Part shown: in pieces, positions 16,017 to 25,100 of the stretch | How positions within the stretch are numbered: the stretch's first letter is position 1 | How the letters are laid out: every line of letters starts with the position of its first letter | Source of the DNA: Gammaproteobacteria bacterium | GTDB lineage: Bacteria > Pseudomonadota > Gammaproteobacteria > Steroidobacterales > Steroidobacteraceae | Length of the DNA stretch: 45,857 bases | Direction: 5' to 3' | Assembly: GCA_021323735.1 (NCBI GenBank) | Contig: JAJPKM010000027.1 | Span: forward strand, 1 to 45,857 | The notes under the pieces: model-generated | The model's database searches: none | What the model saw: only the letters and a program-made list of their open reading frames with translations | Told to the model about the DNA's origin: nothing | Program-made: the position numbers and the translations under genes

Positions 16017-16979
16017 GTGCCCATTCCCGACATATTGCGCGATCGCCTGCGATTGCCCGTCATCGGCGCGCCCATGTTCATCGTCTCGACGCCGCGCTTG
16101 GTGCTCGCCCAGTGCAAGGCCGGCATCGTCGGTTCCTTTCCCGCGTTGAACGCACGGCCCGTCTCACAGTTGGATGAGTGGCTGGCGCAGATCACCGAGG
16201 AACTGGCGGCTTTCCAGCGCGCCAACCCCCTCGCCAAGGTCGCGCCCTATGCCGTCAACCAGATCGTGCACGGCAGCAACAACCGCCTGGAGCAGGACGT
16301 GGCACTGTGCGTCAAGCACAAAGTTCCCATCATCATCACGAGTCTGCGGCCCCCCGCGGAGGTGGTGACGGCGGTACATGAGTATGGCGGCATCGTGTTC
16401 CATGATGTCATCAACCTGCGTCACGCCGAAAAAGCGGCCGCGCAGGGTGTCGACGGCATCATCGCCGTGTGCGCGGGTGCCGGCGGCCACGCGGGCCTGC
16501 TGAGCCCCTTCGCCCTGGTCAAGCAGATCCGCGAGGTGTATCCCGGCACCATCATTCTCTCCGGTGCCATGAGCAGCGGTGCGGATGTGTTGGCCGCGCG
16601 TGCCTTGGGCGCGGATCTGGCGTATCTGGGAACCCGCTTCATCGCGGTGGAGGAGGGCAACGCGCCGGATGATTACAAGCAAATGCTCATCGACAGCGTG
16701 GCCGAGGATATCGTCTACACCTCGTTGTTCAGTGGTGTGAACGGCAATTATCTGCGCGGCAGCGTCACGCGCGCGGGTCTCGATCCCGATCATCTTCCCG
16801 AGGCGGAGAAGACCAAGATGAACTTCGGTACCGGCGGCAACACGGCCGCAAAAGCTTGGCGGGACATTTGGAGCGCGGGCCACAGCGTCAGCGGCATTCA
16901 CAGCATCGAGGCAGTGGACGCACTGGTCGCCCGTATGGAGCGTGAATATGCGGTGGCGCGTGAGCGTTTCAGCTATTAG
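16017..16979 (+). CDS. Nitronate monooxygenase / 2-nitropropane dioxygenase-like flavoprotein
   Basis: An NAD(P)H-independent FMN enzyme of the NMO/FabK-like TIM-barrel family, about 320 residues from GTG 16017. The N-terminal block LRLPVIGAPMF, VGSFPALNARP and the glycine-rich flavin loop CAGAGGHAGLLSPF identify it, as does LSGAMSSGADVLAARALGADLAYLGTRF. The family oxidises alkyl nitronates, but many members have unknown substrates. The start is uncertain: 16017 fits the family N-terminus, while an in-frame ATG at 15960 adds 19 non-conserved residues. Neither has a strong ribosome site. Confidence 0.82.
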   Translation: MPIPDILRDRLRLPVIGAPMFIVSTPRLVLAQCKAGIVGSFPALNARPVSQLDEWLAQITEELAAFQRANPLAKVAPYAVNQIVHGSNNRLEQDVALCVKHKVPIIITSLRPPAEVVTAVHEYGGIVFHDVINLRHAEKAAAQGVDGIIAVCAGAGGHAGLLSPFALVKQIREVYPGTIILSGAMSSGADVLAARALGADLAYLGTRFIAVEEGNAPDDYKQMLIDSVAEDIVYTSLFSGVNGNYLRGSVTRAGLDPDHLPEAEKTKMNFGTGGNTAAKAWRDIWSAGHSVSGIHSIEAVDALVARMEREYAVARERFSY

Positions 16980-17024
16980 CCGGAACCATATGAACGACCG
17001 GCATGTTGTTAAGCGAAGGCCGAA

Positions 17025-17192
17025 TTGGGCGGGCATTTTCCGGACCGCCGTGAATCCATTGCGCTACGCAATCCCTGCTTCGCGCAAGCCCGGTGTGGCC
17101 ATCCATGGCCACCCGCGCGACGCATGCGCCGCGCCCATGGAGGCTGCGGGAAAAACATCCCTGTTTTTACGCTCCGGAAAATACCCGCCCAA
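17025..17192. repeat. Palindromic intergenic element with about 20-bp terminal inverted repeats
   Basis: About 168 bp bounded by TTGGGCGGGCATTTTCCGGA (17025-17044) and its near-perfect reverse complement (17173-17192), with one mismatch in 20. Inside are several nested palindromes: GTGGCCATCCATGGCCAC, a GCGCATGCG-type core and AAAAACA/TGTTTTT around 17151-17168. A related but inverted core lies at 42918-42989. No transposase reading frame is present. It resembles a REP/MITE-type non-autonomous repeat. It fills most of the gap before holA. Confidence 0.65.
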
Positions 17193-17261
17193 CCCGTCCT
17201 TCTTGGAGCTCTATCAGGTTAGCCTGTCCAAATATTTTCCGCGACCGCGGGCGCCGGCTTA

Positions 17262-18281
17262 ATGCGTTTGCGTGCCGAACAACTGCCGGCGGCGCTGGCG
17301 CGGGGTATGACCGGGATCTACTTGGTTTCCGGCGACGAGCCACTCCTCGTGGGTGAAGCCGCGGACGCCATTCGCGCCGCGGCGCGCGCGGCGGGCTATG
17401 CCGATCGGCGGGTCTTCTTCATCGACCGCAGCTTCAGCTGGGACGAGCTGCGCCTGGCCACTCAGTCTCTGTCGCTGTTCGCGGAACGGCGGCTGTTCGA
17501 GCTGCGAATGCCCAACGGCAAACCCGACAAGGGGGCGGCGCTGCTTACGCAGCTGGCTGAGCAACCGGTCTCCGACCTGACCTACCTCGTGCTCACCGAC
17601 AAACTCGATAGGAAGGCCAGCGATGTCCCGTGGGTGCAGGCTATCGAGAAGCACGGCACCTGGGTGCCGATTCTGCCCGTCGATACCGCTGCGTTGCCGG
17701 GCTGGCTGCGCGCCAGGGCGAAAATGCTGCACATCGATATCGACCCGACAGCCGCGCAGCTGATCGTCGACCGGGTCGAGGGCAACCTGCTGGCCGCGCA
17801 GCAGGAATTGGAGAAATTGAAGCTCTTGGCGAACGGTGCCGCGATCGATGTCGACCTGGTGCTGAGGTCGGTCGGCGACAGCGCTCGCTATGATGTGTTT
17901 CAACTGGCGGAGGCGGCCGCGGCCGGCGATGGCGCGCGTGCGCTGCGTGTGCTGTTGGGCCTGAAGAGCGAGGGTGTGGAACCGACTCTGATCCTGTGGG
18001 CGCTGCTGCGCGAGCTGCGCGGCATGTGGCAGGCGCGCGAACGCGGTCGCTTGCGCAACAATGCTCGGGGCAGCGGTTGGAATCTGGCCGCGACCCCTTC
18101 GGAACGCGCCATGGCGCGCCTCAAGAAGCTCGCCCTGGCGCCCCTGTTGATTCAGGCCGGTCATACCGACCGTGTCATCAAGGGCTTGGCCCCGGGGGAT
18201 GCCTGGAGCGCCCTCACCGGCTTAACCGGTGCCTTTGCCGGCGCTTTGCAAGCCGGTGCGGATTCAGGCAGGGTGAGCTGA
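17262..18281 (+). CDS. holA: DNA polymerase III subunit delta
   Basis: A 339-residue clamp-loader subunit that opens the beta sliding clamp. The N-terminal block YLVSGDEPLLVGEAADAIR, the middle FSWDELRLATQSLSLFAERRLFELRMP segment (clamp-contact region) and the C-terminal LLGLKSEGVEPTLILWALLRELR are characteristic. It overlaps nadD by one base (TGATG), the usual holA-nadD arrangement. lptE, which often precedes holA, is not upstream here; an intergenic repeat and an unrelated flavoenzyme are. Confidence 0.95.
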   Translation: MRLRAEQLPAALARGMTGIYLVSGDEPLLVGEAADAIRAAARAAGYADRRVFFIDRSFSWDELRLATQSLSLFAERRLFELRMPNGKPDKGAALLTQLAEQPVSDLTYLVLTDKLDRKASDVPWVQAIEKHGTWVPILPVDTAALPGWLRARAKMLHIDIDPTAAQLIVDRVEGNLLAAQQELEKLKLLANGAAIDVDLVLRSVGDSARYDVFQLAEAAAAGDGARALRVLLGLKSEGVEPTLILWALLRELRGMWQARERGRLRNNARGSGWNLAATPSERAMARLKKLALAPLLIQAGHTDRVIKGLAPGDAWSALTGLTGAFAGALQAGADSGRVS

Positions 18282-18928
18282 TGAATCCCATGGGCATTTT
18301 TGGCGGAACCTTCGATCCCATTCACTATGCCCACCTGCGTACCGCCTTTGAATTGCAGCAGGCATTGCGGCTGAAAGAGATTCGATTTCTTCCCGCCGGT
18401 AATCCTCCGCACCGCGACCAGCCGCTGGCAGACGCCCAACTGCGGCTGCAAATGGTGCAGTTGGCGACGGCAGGGCAGGCGGGATTCCTGGTGGACGATC
18501 GCGAGGTGCGCAAGGAGGGGCCTTCGTATTCGGTGGATACCCTGGCCGAACTGCGGCATGAATATCCCGATCGCAGCCTCTGTCTCATCGTGGGCATGGA
18601 TGCGTTCTTGAGCCTGCCCAAGTGGCATCAGTGGCAGGAATTGCTTCAATTGGCCCATTTGGTGGTGGCGCACCGCCCCGGCTGGCGCGCTCCGGGCATG
18701 GGTCCTTTAGGGGAGCTGCTGGTCGACCGAGGTACCGGCCGCATCAACGACCTGCACGAATCGCGGTCCGGGTGTATTTTTATTCACGCCGTGACCCAAT
18801 TGGAGATCTCCTCGACCGAAGTCAGGCAGTTGGTTGCGATGGGCCGCGATCCACGCTTCCTCATGCCCGATCCAGTGCGTAAACTCATCCTCGATACCCA
18901 GTGTTATTCCAGGAACCGGACAACGTAG
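18281..18928 (+). CDS. nadD: Nicotinate-mononucleotide adenylyltransferase
   Basis: A 215-residue NadD that adenylates nicotinate mononucleotide in NAD synthesis. The nucleotidyltransferase motif GGTFDPIHYAHL is at residues 8-19 and the second signature ISSTEVRQL is near the C-terminus; PAGNPPHR and VGMDAFLSLPKWHQW are also typical. The ATG overlaps the holA stop, and an AGGGTGAG ribosome site lies inside holA. Its own stop overlaps the GTG of rsfS (TAGTG), so the three genes are probably translationally coupled. Confidence 0.96.
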   Translation: MNPMGIFGGTFDPIHYAHLRTAFELQQALRLKEIRFLPAGNPPHRDQPLADAQLRLQMVQLATAGQAGFLVDDREVRKEGPSYSVDTLAELRHEYPDRSLCLIVGMDAFLSLPKWHQWQELLQLAHLVVAHRPGWRAPGMGPLGELLVDRGTGRINDLHESRSGCIFIHAVTQLEISSTEVRQLVAMGRDPRFLMPDPVRKLILDTQCYSRNRTT

Positions 18929-19467
18929 TGCCAGCAAAGCGAAAGACCTCTACCAGCAAGACGACAGGCGGCAAAAGAGCCGCCGCCAACCCGAAGCCAT
19001 CGCACAAGCCGAAGGCCGCAGCCGCAGCGGCCGGCGCAGCCGCCGGTAGCCGCACCAACCCTAAGCCATCACGCAAGCCGCAGGCCGCAGCTGCAGCGGC
19101 CGGCGCTGCCGTCGGTAGCCGCGCCAAACCCTCCCTCAAGACCACCGTCAGCGACGCCCTGGAAGACATGAAGGCGCTGGAGGTGAAGTTCCTGGACGTG
19201 AGGGGTCTCACCGATATCGCGGACTGCATGGTGATCGCGAGCGGAACCTCCGACCGCCACGTGCGCTCGGTCGCGCAGCGCGTGGTCGAAAAGGCCAAGG
19301 AGGCCGGCTTTCGGCCGCATGGAGTCGAGGGTCAGCAGGACGGCGACTGGGTGCTCATCGATTTGAACGAGATGATCGTCCACGTGATGTTGCCGCGAGT
19401 CCGGGAATTCTATGGGCTGGAGAAGCTGTGGGATATGACCGCCGCAAAGCGCGCAGCGCGCGTCTGA
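18928..19467 (+). CDS. rsfS: Ribosomal silencing factor RsfS with repeated Lys/Ala-rich N-terminal extension
   Basis: A 179-residue protein. The conserved Iojap/RsfS domain starts at about residue 68 (VSDALEDMKALEVKFLDV), with SGTSDRHVRSVAQ and WVLIDLNEMIVHVMLP. RsfS binds ribosomal protein L14 and blocks joining of the subunits in starvation. Before the domain lies an unusual basic extension containing two 23-residue tandem repeats (NPKPSxKPxAAAAAAGAAxG). GTG 18928 is the likely start, because it overlaps the nadD stop and gives MPAKRKTSTSK. Starting at the domain itself would leave the extension open but untranslated, which is unlikely for a 200-bp in-frame stretch. Neighbours nadD and rlmH are the standard partners. 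Confidence 0.92.
   Translation: MPAKRKTSTSKTTGGKRAAANPKPSHKPKAAAAAAGAAAGSRTNPKPSRKPQAAAAAAGAAVGSRAKPSLKTTVSDALEDMKALEVKFLDVRGLTDIADCMVIASGTSDRHVRSVAQRVVEKAKEAGFRPHGVEGQQDGDWVLIDLNEMIVHVMLPRVREFYGLEKLWDMTAAKRAARV
18988..19125 (+). repeat. Two 69-bp in-frame tandem repeats inside rsfS
   Basis: Unit one (18988-19056) and unit two (19057-19125) are both 69 bp and highly similar, each encoding a 23-residue NPKPS...GSR block. A truncated third unit (KPSLKT) follows. Differences are mostly silent or conservative, which indicates duplication followed by selection at the protein level. Confidence 0.85.
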
Positions 19468-19480
19468 GACGAGCGATAGC

Positions 19481-19951
19481 ATGAAGTGCCGGTTGATCGC
19501 TGCCGGCACGCGTATGCCCGACTGGGTCAACAGCGGATTCCTCGATTATCAAAAACGTTTGCGCACCCCGCTGGTGCTGGAACTGCATGAGATTTCCGTG
19601 GCCACGCGGCGCGCCGGCGAGAATCCGGAGCGAGCCGTACAACGCGAGGGTGCGGATATGCTGGCCGCCCTGGGCCGCGATGACTATGTGGTCGCTCTCG
19701 AGATTGCGGGCAAATCGATGAGCACCGAGCAGCTGAGCGTATGGCTGGCGGAGCGTCTCAGGGATGCGCGGCCGCTTGCGCTGTTGATCGGCGGGCCCGA
19801 CGGGCTGGCACCGCCGTGCCGGGAAAGAGCCGACCATCATTGGTCTCTTTCGCCGTTGACGCTGCCGCATGCGCTCGTCAGGGTGGTGGTGGCCGAGCAG
19901 ATCTATCGAGCAATGAGCCTGTTGGCCGGGCACCCCTATCACCGCGCCTGA
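19481..19951 (+). CDS. rlmH: 23S rRNA pseudouridine-1915 N3-methyltransferase
   Basis: A 156-residue SPOUT methyltransferase that modifies helix 69 of 23S rRNA with SAM. The signature C-terminal knot is present: LLIGGPDGL, LSPLTLPHALVRVVVAEQIYRA and a final GHPYHRA. Length and position (13 bp after rsfS) match the conserved rsfS-rlmH pair. Confidence 0.97.
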   Translation: MKCRLIAAGTRMPDWVNSGFLDYQKRLRTPLVLELHEISVATRRAGENPERAVQREGADMLAALGRDDYVVALEIAGKSMSTEQLSVWLAERLRDARPLALLIGGPDGLAPPCRERADHHWSLSPLTLPHALVRVVVAEQIYRAMSLLAGHPYHRA

Positions 19952-20056
19952 TGCGTTACCGCATCCGATACCCACCACCGTGCTCGGGGCCTATCGTTGC
20001 ACGATATGCCGCTCAATCGCCGCGCCTAAAGACACGGTGTTCGGTATCCTGCCGTG

Positions 20057-20659
20057 ATGTCCGCCGCAGCCTTCGTCTATCTCGCCTCAGCATCTCCCCG
20101 TCGGCGCGAATTGCTGGAGCAAATCGGCGTACCGTTCCGGCTCATCGCCGCGGAGCTGGACGAGACGCCGCTGCCCGGCGAAGCCCCCGAGGACTACGTC
20201 GCGCGGCTGGCCGCGGCAAAAGCCGACGCCGGCTGGCAGCGCAGCCGCGGCGCGGAGCATGCGCCGGTCGTGGCGGCGGATACCGCCGTGGTGCTGGACG
20301 GGAGAATTCTCGGTAAGCCTAAGGACAGGTCCGATGGCGAGAGCATGCTGCTCGAGCTTTCCGGCCGCAGGCATCAGGTATTGACTGCCGTCGCGGTGCG
20401 CTCATCGGCCGGCAATGAGGTCAAGATCAGCGGCAGTTGGGTGACTTTTCGGCCCGTGAATGCCGCCGAAGCCGCCGCTTATTGGAGGACGGGGGAACCG
20501 CGCGACAAGGCGGGCGGCTATGCAATCCAGGGTTATGCAGCCATTTTCATTGCGGACTTGGAGGGCAGCTACTCCGGCGTCATGGGCCTGCCTCTATTCG
20601 AAACGGCGGCATTGCTGAATGCTGCCGGGGTTGCGCTTTGGCAACGCGCCGATCCTTAA
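20057..20659 (+). CDS. maf: Maf-family nucleoside triphosphate pyrophosphatase (dTTP/UTP type)
   Basis: A 200-residue house-cleaning NTP pyrophosphatase. It has the Maf motif LASASPRRRELL, the catalytic Asp in VAADTAVVLDGRILGKP and the RDKAGGYAIQGYAAIF block. The last two favour the YhdE-like dTTPase/UTPase group. ATG 20057 is adopted; GTG 20054 is directly in front of it. It begins the maf-rng-yhdP-nitrilase-tldD cluster also seen in E. coli. Confidence 0.94.
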   Translation: MSAAAFVYLASASPRRRELLEQIGVPFRLIAAELDETPLPGEAPEDYVARLAAAKADAGWQRSRGAEHAPVVAADTAVVLDGRILGKPKDRSDGESMLLELSGRRHQVLTAVAVRSSAGNEVKISGSWVTFRPVNAAEAAAYWRTGEPRDKAGGYAIQGYAAIFIADLEGSYSGVMGLPLFETAALLNAAGVALWQRADP

Positions 20660-20674
20660 GCAGGCTACCGGCCG

Positions 20675-22144
20675 ATGAGCACCGAAATTCTGATCAATGC
20701 CAGCATGCACGAGGCGCGCGCGGCCGTCGTCGAGAACGGGGTGCTGCAAGAGGTATTTCTGGAGCGGGCCAGCCGCCGGGGATTGATCAGCAACCTCTAC
20801 AAGGGCCGGGTTTCCCGGGTGCTGCCCGGCATGCAAGCGGCATTCATCGACATCGGCCTGGAGCGTACCGCATTCCTGCATGCCTCCGACATCTTCGATC
20901 CACGCCACGCCGATACCGGCATCGAACCGCCGCACACCGACAACATTCGCTCGCTGGTCGCGGAAGGCAACGAGATTCTGGTGCAGGTCGTCAAGGACCC
21001 TCTCGGCACCAAGGGTGCGCGGCTCACCACGTACATCACCTTGCCGTCTCGCTACCTGGTGTTCATGCCGAAGGGACGGGGGGTGGGGGTATCCGCGCGC
21101 ATTGAGAATGAAACCGAGCGGGAGCGTCTGCGCCGCGTGGTGGATGCGGCCGTCGAGCCGCAGGACAACGGCGGATTCATCGTGCGCACCGCGGCGGAGG
21201 ACGCGGCGCCCGAGGCGCTGCGCGCCGACATGGTCTACCTGCGCAAATTGTGGGAGTTCATCCGCCAGAAAGGCCTGCGCACCCAGCCGGGCAACCTGGT
21301 CCACGCCGACTTGTCTCTGCACTTGCGCGTGCTGCGCGACCTGATGCATCCGGGCGTGGACAAGGTGCTGATCGATCAGCCCGGTGCCCATCGGGAAATG
21401 CAGGAGTTCGCCACGGCATTCATGCCGGAGGCTCTGCCGCGCATCGATTTTTACGCCGACCCCCGCCCGCTGTTCGATCTCCATCATGTCGAGGAGGAAA
21501 TCCAGAAAGCGCTGGATCGCAAGGTGCCGCTGAAGTCCGGCGGCCATTTGATCATCGATCAAACCGAGGCGATGACCACCATCGATGTCAACACCGGTGC
21601 CTTCGTCGGCCATAGAAATCTCGAGGAGACCATATTTCGCACCAATCTCGAGGCGGCGGTGACCATTGCGCGGCAGCTGCGTTTGCGCAACTTAGGCGGC
21701 ATCATCATCATCGATTTCATCGATATGGAGGAGGCTGAACACCGCCGGCAGGTCATCCAAGCGCTCGAACGCGCGTTGAATGAGGACCACGTCAAGACCA
21801 ACATCTCCTCGGTATCGCCGCTGGGGCTGGTGGAAATGACGCGTAAGCGCACGCGTGAGAGCCTCGAACATCTGCTGTGCCATTCTTGTCCAACTTGCGA
21901 AGGTAGGGGGTTCGTCAAAACGGTGGAAACGGTTTGCTATGAGATATTCCGCGAGATCGTCCGCCAATCGCGCCAGTTCGAGTGCCAGCAATTGATGGTG
22001 CTGGCCCATCAGGACGTCATCGAACGGCTGCTCGATGAGGAGTCTTCGGCGGTGGGCGAATTGGAATTGTCGACCGGCAAACCGATACGCCTGCAGACCG
22101 AAGCGCTCTACACCGTGGACCAATACGACGTCGTGCTGATGTAA
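20675..22144 (+). CDS. rng: Ribonuclease G
   Basis: A 489-residue endoribonuclease of the RNase E/G family, the same length as E. coli RNase G. An S1 domain spans roughly residues 35-125 (LYKGRVSRVLPGMQAAFIDIG). The catalytic metal-binding Asp residues lie in TTIDVNTGAF and GGIIIIDFIDMEE. The zinc-link Cys pair is in CHSCPTCEGRGF. It processes the 5' end of 16S rRNA and some mRNAs. The stop codon directly abuts the yhdP ATG. Confidence 0.97.
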   Translation: MSTEILINASMHEARAAVVENGVLQEVFLERASRRGLISNLYKGRVSRVLPGMQAAFIDIGLERTAFLHASDIFDPRHADTGIEPPHTDNIRSLVAEGNEILVQVVKDPLGTKGARLTTYITLPSRYLVFMPKGRGVGVSARIENETERERLRRVVDAAVEPQDNGGFIVRTAAEDAAPEALRADMVYLRKLWEFIRQKGLRTQPGNLVHADLSLHLRVLRDLMHPGVDKVLIDQPGAHREMQEFATAFMPEALPRIDFYADPRPLFDLHHVEEEIQKALDRKVPLKSGGHLIIDQTEAMTTIDVNTGAFVGHRNLEETIFRTNLEAAVTIARQLRLRNLGGIIIIDFIDMEEAEHRRQVIQALERALNEDHVKTNISSVSPLGLVEMTRKRTRESLEHLLCHSCPTCEGRGFVKTVETVCYEIFREIVRQSRQFECQQLMVLAHQDVIERLLDEESSAVGELELSTGKPIRLQTEALYTVDQYDVVLM

Positions 22145-25100
22145 ATGGCTATCCGCAGGGTCGTCAAATTCTTGAGCATCGGTTTCGCGGGCCTCTTAGG
22201 GCTGGTGCTGCTGTTGATGCTGGCGCTCAAGTTGGCGCTCGATCGGGCGCCCCGCTACCAGGCCGAGATCAAGGAGTGGTTTCACGCACAGACCGGGTAC
22301 CACATCGCCTTTGCCCATGTCTCGCCGGCATTTCGCTGGTACGGTCCGGAGCTGTACTTCGACCGGCTGGAACTGCGCTCCAAGGATGATCAGCGCGTGC
22401 TGGCGCGCGCCGCGGCCGGGCGCGCCGCGGCGGATGTCTGGCAGCTGATACGCACCGGCAAGCTGCTGGCCGGGCGGGTTGAAATCGACTCGCCCGCCAT
22501 TGCCGTCGCGCGCCTGGGTCCCTATCGGTTCGCGGTGGCCTCGGAAATCGAGCTGGGCGGTGACGAGTCCCCGATGAGGACACTCAACCTCGATGACCTG
22601 CCGGTGGGCAGGGTGGTGATCCGGCACGCGGTGCTGACGCTGCAAGATTGGAACGCGGCGCTGCCCCAACTCATTTTGCAGGACGTCGACATCGACACGC
22701 GGCGCGATGCCAGCGAACTTTCCCTGGCTTTCAATGCACTGCTACCGTCGGTGCTGGGTGGCACCGTGACTTTCAAGGGAACCGTGCACGGCAGCGGCGA
22801 TGCGCGCAACTTGGCCTGGGATGCGCTGGCGCGCGTGCGCGACATGTCATTCCCGGGCTGGCACCAGCTGCTGCCGGGCTATCTGAGCAACCTGGACGCC
22901 GGCACCGGCGCGTTCGAGGTGGCCGCGACCGGCCGTGGCGCGGTGCTGTCGCGCGCCGACGCGGATTTCGGGGCCATCAATGTGGTGACACACCAGCCCG
23001 AAAGCCCCATCGCCAAGTTCGACCAGATGAACGGCGCGTTGACGCTGGTGCACGCCGCCGATCGTTGGAGTCTCGCGGGCCGGCGAGTTCGTGTCGGGCG
23101 CCGCGATCCGCAGTCCGAATTCGAGGTCGATTGGCAGGAGGGTGACGGCGGTTTGTTGAATGTTCGCGCCCACGCCAATTACCTGCGAGTCGAGACGCTG
23201 CTGCCGCTCACCGCGTTCCTGCCGCAAAGGGATCTTCGCGACCGCCTTCGCGAGTTGGCGCCGAGCGGAGAATGGACCGATACCTCGATCGCCCTGCGGC
23301 GCGACCGGGTCGGTGATCCCTGGCGGATGCAAGTTCAGGCGAAATTTCAGCACGCAGGCTACGCATCGGTCGGGGGGGTGCCGGGCATTCGCGGCGTTGC
23401 CGGTTCCTTTGCCGGCAATGAGCGGGGCGGCCACGTCATCATCGATACGAACGGCGGCGTGTTTCATTGGCCCGGACAGTTTTCCCAGCCGGCGGAACTT
23501 ACGCGCCTGAAGGCCGACGTGTATTGGAAGCGGACACCCGAGGAATTGTTGATCGCTTCACCGGACTGGGAGATCGTCACGCACGATGGAGATATCCGCG
23601 GTCAAGTGGCGTGGCATCAGCCGCAGGATGGTTCCTCCCCCCGCTTGACGCTGGTCGCCGGCATTCAAAACGGTATCGTGGCCAATGCGCGCTACTACTT
23701 GCCGAGAAGATTGATCGCGCCCTCGGCGCTGGACTGGCTCGACAGGGCATTGGTGGGTGGGCGCATGGTGCGGGCCAGCGTCCTGTTTTCCGGCCCGGTG
23801 AGAAATTTTCCGTTTCGGGAAGGAGATGGGATATTCCTGGCGCGCTGTACGATCGAGGGGATGACCCTGGATTACAGCGAAGGCTGGCCGGCGGCGGAAG
23901 GTCTGACCACGAACGCTGAATTCCGCAATACCGGCATGAGCGCGCATCTGACGGCCGCTCATATCGGCGATCTTGTCTTGGAATCCGGCGACGCTCATTT
24001 CCCCGACTTCGGCAGCGGCGAACTCAAGGTTCGGATCGGCTTGCGCGGGGATGCGGCGAGCGCGCTGACTTACCTGCGGGCGACGCCGCTCGATGCCATC
24101 GCCGAACATGCGTTTTCCAACGCCGAGGCCAAAGGGCCCCTGCAGGCGACGGTGGATCTGTTCCTGCCCTTCAAGGACTTCTCCCATCGGCAGGTGTTGA
24201 TCCATGGACATCTGGCGGGGGCCAGCCTCAATCGGCTGGGCTCGACCATAAGGGCCACCGACCTGGCCGGCGACTTCGACATCGATGGCGGACAGGTTGC
24301 GCGCGCCGATGTCCACGGTCAGCTGCTTGGCGGCGGCTTTCAGATGCAGGCACGAACCGCGCGCAATCGGCCGGTGACTCGTACACAGTTGGAGTTTCGC
24401 GGCGCGGCCGGTGCCGATGCCTTGCGCACGGCATTGTCGATTCCCGCGTCCGTCTCCATCAGCGGTGCAACCGACTGGAGAGCCGTCCTCAAAATAACCC
24501 CGGAGCCGGCTCGGGAGCGCTCGCTGCGCGTGAGCAGCACACTGGTGGGTCTGGAGATGAACCTGCCGGCACCCTTGGACAAGGCGGAGTCCACGCCCTT
24601 GCCCAGCTGGCTGGAGATCCAGTGGCCGGCGGTAGGCGGCCCGCAGGGGACGTTCGCGCTGGGGTCGTTGGTGAGCAGTTCATTTGCGCTGGATACCGAT
24701 GCCGACGGGTTGCGGCTGGCGCATGCATCGCTGTCTTTCGGCACCGGCGAACTCAACGGCGGCGAATCGCAGATATTGAATGTGGGCGGAGCCGTGCAGC
24801 GCGTGGATCTGGACGGCTGGCTGCGCCTGAGCACACCCGGCAAGGACGCCAAGCCCCTGTCCTACTACATGCGCACGGCCCGGCTCAACGTCGCCGAATT
24901 GGACTATCTGGGCTTGGCGTTCCACGACGTCGCGCTCGACCTGGCCGTGGCCGAGCGCAGCTGGCGTATCAATGTCGGCGGTCCCAATGTGATTGGCGCA
25001 ATCACCGTACCGACGGTGGCAGGCTCCTCGGAACCTTGGAATCTACAGTTCGACCGATTGCGTTTCGACGTGGCGAGCGGCGAGGACTCGCCGGGGCCCG

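Noticed and set aside
17025-17192. Short frames giving similar peptides in both copies of the intergenic repeat
   Set aside because: The similarity comes from the repeat DNA; there is no ribosome site and the reading frame is not kept.
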